Assembly (NCBI RefSeq): GCF_000786215.1
Contig: NZ_JROG01000004.1
Coordinates: 186,001 to 250,000, forward strand
Length of the DNA: 64,000 nucleotides
Direction of reading: 5' to 3'
Origin: Sphingomonas sp. 35-24ZXX
GTDB lineage: Bacteria; Pseudomonadota; Alphaproteobacteria; Sphingomonadales; Sphingomonadaceae
Made by a program: the position numbers and the translations under genes. Positions 21,201 through 26,918 of this stretch are shown piece after piece. The number at the start of each line of letters is the position of its first letter. Within the stretch, counting starts at the first letter, position 1. The notes under the pieces were generated by a model. It did no database searches, was not told where the DNA came from, and worked only from the letters and a program-made list of their open reading frames with translations.

Positions 21201-24200
21201 ACGCTGGCCGATATCACCTCGGACGTCGGAACCTACGCCATCACTCTGGGCGATATCTTCACCCTAAATTATGACATCGATTACGTTCCCGGCACGCTGA
21301 CGATCACCAAGGCACTGCTGACGGTGACGGCGGACAACGCCAGCCGCGAGTATGGCCTCGCCAACCCGACCTTCACGGGCAGCATCGCCGGTTTCCGCAA
21401 CAGCGATACCGACAGCGTGATCTCGGGCCTCGTCTATGGCTCGGTGGCTGACATTACCTCTAACGCCGGCACATATGCGATCACCGGCAGCGGTGCGACC
21501 GCGACAAACTACGATTTTGCCTATGTCCCGGGTACGCTGACGATCACCAAGGCCTTGCTGACGGTGACAGCGGATAACGCCACGCGCGAATATGGCCTGG
21601 CCGATCCGACCTTTACCGGGTCGATAACCGGCTTCCGCAACTCCGACACGGCCAACGTCGTCAGCGGCCTGGTCTATGGCAGCACCGCAGTGCTGAACTC
21701 GGGCATCGGCACTTACGCCATCAACGGCTCGGGCGCGACATCGACCAATTACGACTTCGCCTATGTCCCCGGCACGCTGACGATCACGCGCGCGCTTCTC
21801 ACGGTGACTGCCGACAATGCGAGCCGCGAGTACGGTCTTGCCAATCCGACGTTTACCGGCACGATCAGCGGCCTGCGTGCGGGCGACACCGCCAGCGTGG
21901 TCAGCGGCCTGGTCTATGGCACGGCGGCGACCGCTGCATCGAATGTCGGCACGTTCGCAATCACAGCCTCGGGCGGCGCGGCAGCGAACTACGACTTCGC
22001 CTATGCGCCGGGCACGCTGACGATCACCAAGGCACTGCTGACCGTGACTGCAGACAATGCCAGCCGCGAATACGGCCTTGCAAACCCGACCTTCACCGGA
22101 TCGATCACCGGTTTCCGCAACAGCGATACCGCAAGCGTGGTCTCGGGCTTGGTCTACAACACCGTTGCCGGCATCACTTCGAATGCGGGCACCTATGCGA
22201 TCACCGGCAGCGGCGCGACCGCGACGAACTACGACTTCGCCTACGTCCCGGGTACGCTGACGATCACCAAGGCGCTTCTCACGGTGACAGCGGATAGCGC
22301 CACCCGGGAGTACGGCCTGGCCGATCCGACTTTCACCGGGTCGATCACTGGCTTCCGCAACTCCGACACAGCCAGCGTCGTCAGCGGCCTGGTCTATGGC
22401 AGCACGGCGGTGCTGAACTCGGGCATCGGCACCTACGCCATCAATGGTTCTGGCGCGACCGCCACCAACTACGACTTCGCCTATGTCCCCGGCACGCTGA
22501 CGATCACGCGCGCGCTGCTCACCGTCACCGCCGACAATGCGAGCCGCGAATACGGCCTTGCCAACCCGACGTTTACCGGCACGATCAGCGGCCTGCGTGC
22601 GGGCGACACCGCCAGCGTGGTGAGCGGCCTGGTCTACGGCACGGCGGCCACGGCCTCGAGCAACGTCGGCACGTTCGCGATCACAGCCTCGGGCGGCGCG
22701 GCGGCAAACTACGACTTCGCCTATGCGCCGGGTACGTTGACGATCACCAAGGCCTTGCTCACCGTGACCGCCGACAACGCCAGCCGCGAATACGGCCTTG
22801 CCAACCCGACGTTCACCGGTTCGGTAACGGGCTTCCGCAACTCGGATACCGCAAGCGTCATCAGCGGCCTGGTCTACGGTTCAGCAGCCACAGTGGCGTC
22901 GAACGTCGGAACGTTCGCGATCACGGGATCAGGCGCGACCGCGACGAATTACGACTTCGCCTATGTCCCCGGCACATTGACGATCACGCGTGCGCTGCTC
23001 ACCGTCACGGCGAACAACGCCACCCGGGAGTATGGCCTGGCCGATCCGACCTTTACCGGATCGATCACCGGCTTCCGCAACTCTGACACTGCCAGCGTCG
23101 TCAGCGGCCTCGTTTATGGCAGCACGGCGGTGCTGAACTCGGGCATCGGCACTTACGCGATCAACGGCTCGGGCGCGACATCGACCAATTACGACTTCAG
23201 CTATGTCCCTGGCACGCTGACGATCACGCGCGCCTTGCTCACGGTGACCGCCGACAATGCGAGCCGCGAATACGGCCTTGCCAACCCGACGTTTACCGGC
23301 ACGATCAGCGGCCTGCGTGCGGGCGACACCGCCAGCGTGGTGAGCGGCCTGGTCTACGGCACGGCGGCCACGGCCTCGAGCAACGTCGGCACGTTCGCGA
23401 TCACAGCCTCGGGCGGCGCGGCGGCAAACTACGACTTCGCCTATGCGCCGGGTACGTTGACGATCACCAAGGCACTGCTGACCGTGACTGCAGACAACGC
23501 GAGCCGCGAATACGGTCTTGCCAACCCTGTTTTCACGGGCACGATCAGCGGCCTGCGCAATGGTGATAACAACGCGGTGGTCAGCGGCCTGGTTTATGAC
23601 ACGTCGGCGACGACCGCGAGCAACGTCGGAACGTTCGCGATCACCGCGTCGGGTGGATCTGCCACAAATTATGACTTCGCCTACGTTCCGGGCACGTTGA
23701 CGATCACCAGGGCCCTGCTGACCGTGACGGCCGACAACGCCATGCGCGAATATGGCTTGGCCAACCCGGTGTTCACGGGCAGCGTGACGGGCTTCCGTAA
23801 CGGCGACACAACCAGCGTGATCAACGGGCTGGTCTATGGCAGCACGGCGGTGCTGAACTCGGGCATCGGCACCTACGCGATCAACGGCTCGGGCGCGACC
23901 GCGACCAATTACGACTTCAGCTACGTGCTTGGCACGCTGACGATCACGCGCGCCTTGCTCACCGTCACCGCCGACAATGCCAGCCGCGAATACGGTCTCG
24001 CCAATCCGACGTTTACCGGCACGATCACCGGCCTGCGTGCGGGCGACACCGCCAGCGTCGTTTCGGGGCTGACCTATGGTTCGGTCGCCACAGCGGCGAG
24101 CAATGTCGGGGCCTATGCGATCACCGGATCGGGCGCCGCGGCGGCGAACTACAACTTCGCCTATGTCCCGGGTACGCTGACGATCACCAAGGCGCTGCTG

Positions 24201-25880
24201 ACGGTCACGGCAGACAATGCCAGCCGCGAATACGGCCTTGCCAACCCGGTGTTTACCGGCAGCATCAGTGGCCTGCGTGCGGGCGATACCGCAAGCGTGA
24301 TTTCCGGTCTGGTCTATGGATCGGTCGCCACGTCGGCCAGCAATGTCGGCAATTACGCGATCACCGCCTCTGGCGGCGCGGCGACCAACTATGACTTTGC
24401 GCACGTTCCCGGTACGCTGACGATCACCAAGGCCTTGCTCACCGTGACGGCGGAGAGCAAGACGCGCGAATATGGCCTAGCCAATCCGGCACTGACCAGC
24501 ATGATCAGCGGCCTGCGCAACGGCGACAGCAGCGCGGTGGTCACCGGTCTGGTGCTCGCCACCAGCGCAACCCAGGCCACCGGTGTCGGCAGCTATGCGA
24601 TCAGCGTGTCGGGCGGCAGCGCGCTGAACTATGACTTCAATTATGTGCCCGGAACCCTGGCCATCACGCCTGCCACGCTGACGGTGGCGATCGCTGATGC
24701 GACCCGGGTCTATGGCTCGGCCAATCCCGAGCTGACCGCCAGCCTCACGGGGTTCCGCAACGGTGACGACGCGTCCGTGGTCTCTGGCCTGCGGTTGCGC
24801 ACCGGAGCACTGGTGCAGAGCAATGTCGGCAGCTATCTGATCACCGGATCGGGTGCCAACGCGGCGAACTACCGCTTCGATTATCTGCCCGGCACGCTGA
24901 CCATCACCAAGGCGCTGCTGCAGGTGCGGGTCAACAATGCCAGCCGCGAATATGGCCTTGCCAATCCGGAATTCAGCGCCCGCATCCTGGGTTTCCGCAA
25001 TGGCGACAACGCCAGCGTCATCTCTGGACTGACGTTCGGCACCCCCGCCCTGATCGGTTCGGATGTCGGCAATTATGCGATCACGGCTTCGGGCGCATCG
25101 GCACTGAACTATGATTTCAGCTATGTGCCCGGCCGCCTGACGATCAACCAGGCGCGGCTGCTGATCACGGCGACCAATCTGACGATGACGCAGGGCAGCG
25201 GCGATCCGGTGCTGACCGTCAGCTATTCCGGCCTGCGCAACGGCGATACCGCCGATGTCGTGACCGGGCTGGTGCTGCGTTCCTCGGGCGGCGGCAGTGC
25301 AGCGCCTGGCCAGTATATCATCAACGCCTCGCGCGGGACCGCGCGCAATTACCAGATCACCTATCGCCCTGGTGTGATGACCGTGCTGCCCGCCACGCCG
25401 CCGGCGGCCGATCCGCCTGCGACCGGCAGCACACCGCCCGCGACCGGGGGGACGGCCAATCCGCCGCCGGTCTTCACCTTCGTCCCGCCGGTCGGTGGCA
25501 CTGTGCCGCCCGCCGCCAATCCGCCTGCGGATACGGCCTCGGGCGCTGCGCCTGCACCCGCTGCCACTCCTCCGGCCAATCCTGCCGCGCCGCAGCCTGC
25601 GGGCAACACTGCCGCGCCGATCGTCGCCGTGCCGTTCACCACCATGCCGGTGCAGGGTGCGGTGATCGTTCCGGTCCCGCCCGAGAACCTCAACCCGATG
25701 CAGCTGCTGCAAGGTCTGTCAGCACCGCTGCCGGTACTGGTGGCGCCCGAATCGCGTCCGGACGATGCTGCCGGGGGGCGTGATCCCGCTCAGGGCGATG
25801 GACAGGGCACGGCCTGCGCGTATATCAGCCTGTGCAACGGCGCGCCGGTTCCCCTGTGGACCTACCAGCCTGCCCCATGA
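9198..25880 (+). CDS. Giant two-partner secretion exoprotein (TpsA, filamentous haemagglutinin-like) with FG-GAP-like and MBG repeats
   Basis: About 5,560 aa. Signal peptide 1-38 (ending TAMA). The TPS secretion domain (about 39-300) contains GQIYLINGNGIVFGKDA, the NPNG-like motif. A beta-helix stretch runs to about 640. Residues about 652-3645 hold some 42 units of about 71 aa with consensus FGSAVSLDGNRLAVGAPGDDG, then GAVYLFTF and IGxGYTGGKN. About 3646-3875 is beta-helix-like, 3876-5395 holds about 19 MBG (YGX-type) units, 5396-5480 is Pro/Ala-rich, and a short tail follows. The only cysteines I found are Cys5540 and Cys5546, recalling the C-terminal disulfide loop that anchors HMW1-type adhesins to their TpsB. 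ATG 9198 overlaps the TpsB stop; an upstream extension to 8919 lies inside tpsB. The role is likely surface adhesion or biofilm formation; the ligand is unknown. Confidence 0.93.
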   Translation: MSIYRTIDQRARRLAHWQMALRTGVAGLAFVSAQTAMANPSGGTVVAGSASINGQGTDRVRIDQSSDRVVINWDNFSINLGQGVDFRQPNARSIALNRVTGPEISQIMGELTANGQIYLINGNGIVFGKDAKVDVASLVASSADIANEAFMGGGALRFGTPGRAGAKVINHGTITVRDAGIAAFVAPQVANDGIITAQMGRIAFGGAQAFTLDLHGDNLIRFQVGDAVKQIDDKGALVAIDGVVDARGGSLQITASAARDLVNQSVRIGTPQASAMQVGADGKVSLVAAKVTIAAPGEVQVGKNVAMDLSSGTNAAVAAARSAKDGNSSNIGWVGSLDGDAGSAPGQAMATNGTGGTLSINAARTILDGTINLDGSKTGGTAHITGSDFLSFGSILSASGAEAGGKIKLDAGGFSLAGRITVNAGLGKGGSVDIHTTRRAIDTGDAFIDASGLHGGTIRYTSDQQIISSGKFRASGSHGFGGNIDVSAPRLDLFSAQFYAQGGIRGGRVRLGGEFQGGKALSVDELLNARTLVATDAVTIDVSAIGMRGNAGEIVVWSDEKTTFLGNAIARGGLVGGLGGQIEISGKETLVYRGTVETARDGQRGGKLLLDPKNIIIADATNSPSQYGLVLQAFASSFPGPSAPQPGLKAGDSFGTAVSLDGNRLAVGVPLDDGADGAGNDTGAVYLFTFEDESFGAPILSSIVGRGYTGGKNVSVASLNAGEQFGFSVSLADTRLAVGAPFASGNPLAGGAADSGVVYLIAFGDLAFNGGAVSGILGSGFSGSASLDVTNLEVLDGFGSSVSLNGDRLAVGALADNGAGDNVMDAGAVYLFTFADSLFNAPVLEAIMGAGYTGGKNVDVTLEAGDFFGTAVSLSGLGLAVGAPGDDGQGGGQGGGTFDYGAAYLYSFSSFDFTGASLESTLGFDYSGPNDVALGQEAEDRFGASLGLIGGASFAVLADGDDGLADTATDSGAAYLFTFSAPFFQGPLLAGIIGADYGSLGGRNLSVAGLEAGDTIFSLSLGFNGLVLGVSNDDGRSNALTDAGAVYLFTFGDGDFNDGRQVGTLGAGYADFNAVSLIGSGLNDFDRFGAAVSLDGNRLAVGAANDGGAFNDKPGAGAVYLFTFGDALFSAPTLQATIGAGYTGGRNLSVPRLASGDFFGTSVSLDGLNLAVGAPGDNGRNNDALGAGAVYLFAFDSPDFFAGLATSVLSFESFAPGLIASEGAQFGAAVSLSGNVIAVGATGDPGNDPMAPLNSAGAVHIIDLGSTNPSLLATIGKGYDGGTNVDVVDIEQADLFGSAVSLDGLRLAVGAPGDDGFGNGASGSGTVYLLTFGDSSYTGGTVSARIGIGYVGASDFIPLNLAAGDAFGSAVSLSGLQLVVGAPGDDGRFDTQNDAGAVYLFTSNDIAFNGIAQPGIIGADYAAGFSVKLAKSEDFGSAVSFDAGRLVVGAPGNPGLLNSAPSSGAAYLFSFAGNNFSGVRLHDTLGAGYSGQRGVSVGRLDSGDQFGGSVSLDGTRLAVGAPFDDGASEGQLQSGAVYLFSFADLGFGSPVLQAIIGSGYTGGKNIAMGQLEASDLFGSAVSLDGLQLAVGAPGDEGASNGAGEGTGAVYLFTFTDQLFGGGALEATVGSGYAGIRDIAVANLAVNDGFGRSVSLDQNRLAVGAPGDDGFTNPASDVGAVYLFSFTDSVFSGGVLEGTIGLGYVAGLKDLDISASLDGLDLFGTGVALDGLRLFAGAPGDRGAGNSLSSAGAVYGFQFGTLLFGTPSLSRTIGAGYTGTNDTNVTSVADFDRFGSSVSVFEDQLAIGAIGDGGLTGSIESAGAVYLFLDSGDTYGQFGILGAGYGGDNDHPIGKLEVDDFFGSSVSLNQNRLAVGAIGDDGVQNTTGDAGGVYLFRFANSSFGSLSLTGTLGTGYGPAKNLDLLGDLDDNLGASVALLGNRLAIGVPGAPAAGGGGNDIGAVYLFTFADAAFSTPTLTGILGRGYGGAGNFDVSLLENGDRFGASLSIDGLRLAVGAPGDNGANNDTTGAGAVYLFSFADTSFGSPVLEARVGRDYTGFKNVAVALDADDAFGTSVSLAGTQLAVGTPGDDGVSNVATDAGAAILFNFTNLGFNGGERAGTIGVNYSGLAGDFDLTALDANDRFGTAVAQSGLALVVGAPGDQGNFNVAPGPVGAVYTFLFADVDFDGPTLNSTIGLDYVVGSGTPFDVSIGSLEVGDDFGAALAFDGLQLVIGAPGDEGASNRSGPNTGAVYQLAFQDSSYTFIFSLGRVGRGYAGGGELSVSGLESGDRFGTGLTLNAGRLVVGAPGDDGVFEDRSAMGAAYLFTAASNGLGGGLALAGTIGSGYGNGVASSLAAQGIASDEQFATSVALDGLRLAIGSSFDAGASSLLPFSGAVYLFTFADLAFGAPVLQSTIGNGYTGGKNLSVASLDADDFFGGAVSLRGTQLAVGARGDDGAANSADNAGAVYLFSFADLAFSDAEQRGILGQGYAGGSSLDVAGLETGDQFGASLSLDQQLGRFRLAVGATGDDGENGDSADVGAIYVFSFVDDLFNAPAVSVRIGRYNTGPGINISGGDQGLRPGDNFGSAVALSGLRLAGGAAGSNGFANVSADSGAVYLLTFADADFGGVNLPGIIGRGFDVPGSAFDIATLDTFDGFGSALSLDGNRLAVGAPGDDGFGNGLPDPGAVYLFSFADESFGGAVREATIGSGYTGGKTIAVPLDVFDLFGTSVALDGNRMVVGARDDDGPNNAQTNTGAMYLFTFADADFNGGKLVGTIGAGYRSTVGLDLAAPVTPTSAQVGGGDGFGSALSLDSFRLAIGAPNDDGSIDGLTNAGAVYLFTFANDSDFSGASLEAVIGHGYVGGKNLFVTQIDANDNFGSAVSLDGNRLAVGAPGDDGAGNGLTAGGAVYLFSFADVLFAGGALEGIIGSGYTGGKNVSLASTLEDNDQFGSSVSLKDFGLAVGAPGDDGNGNSLADSGAAYLFTFADAFFLSGTLAGTLGAGYTGGNNFNVALDVGDLFASALSLDGTRLAVGARGDDGSGNGLIESGAAYLFTFDDVNFTNAVQRGIVGASYSGAGDVDTVLTPFGFASGSFFGSSIALDGTNLAIGGPGIVSAIASPAGSGAVYLLTFTDTVFSGGTIAEVLAKGAPNFGANLDLDVELDAFDEFGSALSLKGGRLVVGAAGDDGFGNGAASTDSGAVYLFNFNPLNFSSMQLRGNIGAGYTRGVNTSVNPLAAADAFGAAISLNGNRLAVGAPGDDGLGDSLIDSGAVYLFTFADADFAAPSLQGIIGAGYTGGKNLSVSELREGTLFGTAVSLDGDRLAVGASGDAGASASRGGAGAAYLFTFADAAFTTPALASIIGLGYAGGNNFGISLDTGDQLGSGISLSGTRLAIGAVGDDGIDDGTPDTGAVYLFNFADMAFSTPTLAGNIGRGYSGAGDFDLTGTLGISDAFGSSVSLDGDRLAVGAALDDGLADAVTNAGAVYLFTFADSAFSTPALARTLGAQYTGANGVNGLAANERFGSAVALKDNLLAVGATFDQPVASSFVKAGVVHLFSFSDTGFVADPARNNRFGNGFETEGDIDVAGIADGDLFGSAISIDTGRLVIGAVGDDGPDNQVTGSGAVYFFALSGGALPGLNFADNPGADVTISASALATILAGGTAVELQANNDITVTSAILVDNPSGNGGNLTFRAGRSILINAGIATDGGNFTAVANEFLTGGVIDAFRDPGDAVISFSPDGFVDAGSGSVSLSILAGDDKTFSSSGGISVGSITASSIAIQNLGVSGNRAVDLNANALLTASGAGDAIVVESDIFTNLAGAGVFNLTGGGRFLVYSTDYEVIDRGGLVGDNLYNNVSPGGFAGNLFIFSRQPILTFTADDATRTYGQGSPAYTFQFTGLVNGDSDFYAFSGMPNLFDTGSGNAGIDSILIEQGSLFSDVGYGFDFVAGALTTLRALLTARADDQTRQYGDANPAFTVTYSGFVNGDDEGVILSGPSFDTLADITSDVGTYAITLGDIFTLNYDIDYVPGTLTITKALLTVTADNASREYGLANPTFTGSIAGFRNSDTDSVISGLVYGSVADITSNAGTYAITGSGATATNYDFAYVPGTLTITKALLTVTADNATREYGLADPTFTGSITGFRNSDTANVVSGLVYGSTAVLNSGIGTYAINGSGATSTNYDFAYVPGTLTITRALLTVTADNASREYGLANPTFTGTISGLRAGDTASVVSGLVYGTAATAASNVGTFAITASGGAAANYDFAYAPGTLTITKALLTVTADNASREYGLANPTFTGSITGFRNSDTASVVSGLVYNTVAGITSNAGTYAITGSGATATNYDFAYVPGTLTITKALLTVTADSATREYGLADPTFTGSITGFRNSDTASVVSGLVYGSTAVLNSGIGTYAINGSGATATNYDFAYVPGTLTITRALLTVTADNASREYGLANPTFTGTISGLRAGDTASVVSGLVYGTAATASSNVGTFAITASGGAAANYDFAYAPGTLTITKALLTVTADNASREYGLANPTFTGSVTGFRNSDTASVISGLVYGSAATVASNVGTFAITGSGATATNYDFAYVPGTLTITRALLTVTANNATREYGLADPTFTGSITGFRNSDTASVVSGLVYGSTAVLNSGIGTYAINGSGATSTNYDFSYVPGTLTITRALLTVTADNASREYGLANPTFTGTISGLRAGDTASVVSGLVYGTAATASSNVGTFAITASGGAAANYDFAYAPGTLTITKALLTVTADNASREYGLANPVFTGTISGLRNGDNNAVVSGLVYDTSATTASNVGTFAITASGGSATNYDFAYVPGTLTITRALLTVTADNAMREYGLANPVFTGSVTGFRNGDTTSVINGLVYGSTAVLNSGIGTYAINGSGATATNYDFSYVLGTLTITRALLTVTADNASREYGLANPTFTGTITGLRAGDTASVVSGLTYGSVATAASNVGAYAITGSGAAAANYNFAYVPGTLTITKALLTVTADNASREYGLANPVFTGSISGLRAGDTASVISGLVYGSVATSASNVGNYAITASGGAATNYDFAHVPGTLTITKALLTVTAESKTREYGLANPALTSMISGLRNGDSSAVVTGLVLATSATQATGVGSYAISVSGGSALNYDFNYVPGTLAITPATLTVAIADATRVYGSANPELTASLTGFRNGDDASVVSGLRLRTGALVQSNVGSYLITGSGANAANYRFDYLPGTLTITKALLQVRVNNASREYGLANPEFSARILGFRNGDNASVISGLTFGTPALIGSDVGNYAITASGASALNYDFSYVPGRLTINQARLLITATNLTMTQGSGDPVLTVSYSGLRNGDTADVVTGLVLRSSGGGSAAPGQYIINASRGTARNYQITYRPGVMTVLPATPPAADPPATGSTPPATGGTANPPPVFTFVPPVGGTVPPAANPPADTASGAAPAPAATPPANPAAPQPAGNTAAPIVAVPFTTMPVQGAVIVPVPPENLNPMQLLQGLSAPLPVLVAPESRPDDAAGGRDPAQGDGQGTACAYISLCNGAPVPLWTYQPAP
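11151..20130 (+). repeat. Array of about 42 FG-GAP-like units (about 213 bp each) inside the exoprotein
   Basis: Hand-aligned units begin D-x-F-G-[ST]-[AS]-[VL]-[SA]-L, continue RLAVGAPGDDG, then GAVYLFTFAD and end IGxGYTGGKNxxV. They resemble integrin-type FG-GAP blades but lack the canonical DxNGDG calcium loop inserted before the VGAP strand. Unit length varies by a few residues and units are diverged, so the array is older than the MBG array. Units 5, 6, 19 and 25 are the most degenerate in the FG position. The count is by eye and could be off by one. Confidence 0.85.
22527..22753 (+). repeat. 227-bp exact direct repeat, copy 1 (MBG unit R6)
   Basis: Bases 22527-22753 are identical by direct reading to 23247-23473, exactly 720 bp downstream, while the flanking bases differ at several third positions. 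This indicates recent duplication or gene conversion within the array. Confidence 0.85.
23247..23473 (+). repeat. 227-bp exact direct repeat, copy 2 (MBG unit R9)
   Basis: Partner of 22527-22753 at a distance of one 720-bp A-B-C block. Such long exact repeats are likely sites of recombination and of assembly collapse in short-read genomes. Confidence 0.85.
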
Positions 25881-25924
25881 AGCCCGGCGGGTGAAACCTG
25901 CCCAGTGAAGAAAGCCTGTCTGCA

Positions 25925-26473
25925 ATGTCGCTTGCGTTCCGTCCGATGATCCTCGCTTTTGCCGCGTTCGTTGCGGCCCCGTTGATGGCCCAGACCGCGC
26001 CGGCTGCAAAGCCCGCTGCGCCTGCCGCCACGCCCGCGATCACGCCCAAGATGGCGGCGGACGGCGCCAAGCCGTGGACCTCGGGCTGCAAGGGGACTGG
26101 CGAGCAGGAAATCTGCGATGCCGTCCAGTCGCTGATCGATGAGGCCAATGGCAAGGAAGTGATCCGCGTCGCGATCGCCCGGCAGAAGACCACCGGCAAG
26201 ACCGGGCTGCTGGTCAAGGTGCCGCTCGGCGTTCGGCTCGATACCGGCGCGCTGGTCCAGGTCGATGGCGAGCAGACCAAGGCGATCGACAAGATCGTGT
26301 TCAGCCGCTGCCTGCCCGAAGGCTGCATCGGCGAAAAGCCGCTGGTTGCGGCGGATATCGACAACCTGAAAAAGGCCAAGAAGCTGGAGCTGGTGTTTCT
26401 CGATCTCGAAGGCAAGCCGATCGTGATCAACGTGGTCTCGACGGGCCTCGCCGCCGCGCTGACGGGCTTCTGA
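25925..26473 (+). CDS. Invasion-associated locus B (IalB) family periplasmic protein
   Basis: 182 aa. Signal peptide [23 protein letters not shown] is followed by an Ala/Pro-rich linker and an IalB domain. Four cysteines ([11 protein letters not shown] and RCLPEGC) match the family's two disulfides, and [19 protein letters not shown] is the typical central strand pair. The founder is Bartonella IalB, associated with erythrocyte invasion; in free-living alphaproteobacteria the role is unknown. It begins 44 bases after the giant exoprotein stop on the same strand, so co-transcription is likely, and it could be a periplasmic helper or a surface partner of the exoprotein. This link is inference from position. 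Confidence 0.83.
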   Translation: MSLAFRPMILAFAAFVAAPLMAQTAPAAKPAAPAATPAITPKMAADGAKPWTSGCKGTGEQEICDAVQSLIDEANGKEVIRVAIARQKTTGKTGLLVKVPLGVRLDTGALVQVDGEQTKAIDKIVFSRCLPEGCIGEKPLVAADIDNLKKAKKLELVFLDLEGKPIVINVVSTGLAAALTGF

Positions 26474-26489
26474 GCCGGGTTTGATCCGC

Positions 26490-26912
26490 ATGACCATCCG
26501 GCCGTTTCACCTCGCCTTTCCGGTCGATGATCTGGCTGCAGCGCGGCACTTCTATCGCGAGGTGCTGGGCTGCGGGGAGGGGCGCTCGTCCGATCACTGG
26601 ATCGATTTCGATCTGTTCGGTCACCAGATCGTCGCCCATCTGGACCCGTCCGCCAAGGCAAAGCGCTCTCACCACAATCCGGTCGATGGGCATGACGTGC
26701 CGGTGCCGCATTTCGGCGTGGTGCTGACGATGCCGGACTGGCAGGCGCTGGCGGATCGGCTGAAGGCGGCGGATACGCAGTTCGTGATCGAGCCGCACAT
26801 CCGCTTTGCAGGCCAGGTGGGTGAGCAGGCGACGATGTTCTTCCATGACCCTGCGGGCAACGCGCTGGAATTCAAGGCCTTTGCCGACGACGCGATGCTG
26901 TTCGCCAGCTGA
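26490..26912 (+). CDS. VOC (glyoxalase/dioxygenase fold) family protein
   Basis: About 140 aa with a pair of beta-alpha-beta-beta-beta modules. [21 protein letters not shown] is the N-terminal metal-ligand strand (His plus a helix ending FYxxVLG), HFGVVL supplies the second His, and [14 protein letters not shown] the C-terminal Glu. These are the usual metal-binding positions of glyoxalase I and extradiol dioxygenase relatives. The ATG at 26490 is preferred to TTG at 26481. It follows the IalB gene by 16 bases, perhaps in the same transcript, and converges on the DUF885-like gene. The substrate is unknown. Confidence 0.8.
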   Translation: MTIRPFHLAFPVDDLAAARHFYREVLGCGEGRSSDHWIDFDLFGHQIVAHLDPSAKAKRSHHNPVDGHDVPVPHFGVVLTMPDWQALADRLKAADTQFVIEPHIRFAGQVGEQATMFFHDPAGNALEFKAFADDAMLFAS

Positions 26913-26918
26913 TCGCGC

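Larger units (their letters stand above)
20824..25387 (+). repeat. MBG-domain array: 2 divergent units plus 17 units of exactly 240 bp
   Basis: From 21316 the pattern LLTVTADNASREYGLANP...GTYAITGSGATATNYDF...PGTLTIT recurs every 240 bp for 17 units; two divergent units (20824, 21073) come first. Units R1-R12 (21316-24195) fall into four copies of a three-unit, 720-bp block A-B-C. B is recognised by YGSTAVLNSGIGTYAINGSG and C by TISGLRAGDTASVVSGL. Units R14-R17 are progressively diverged. Confidence 0.88.

Noticed and set aside
21301-25140. CRISPR-like regular repeats
   Set aside because: The 240-bp period is continuous coding sequence in one frame without short repeats and unique spacers.
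22929-25712. Long minus-strand open frames opposite the MBG array
   Set aside because: Periodic products that mirror the repeats; no independent domain.
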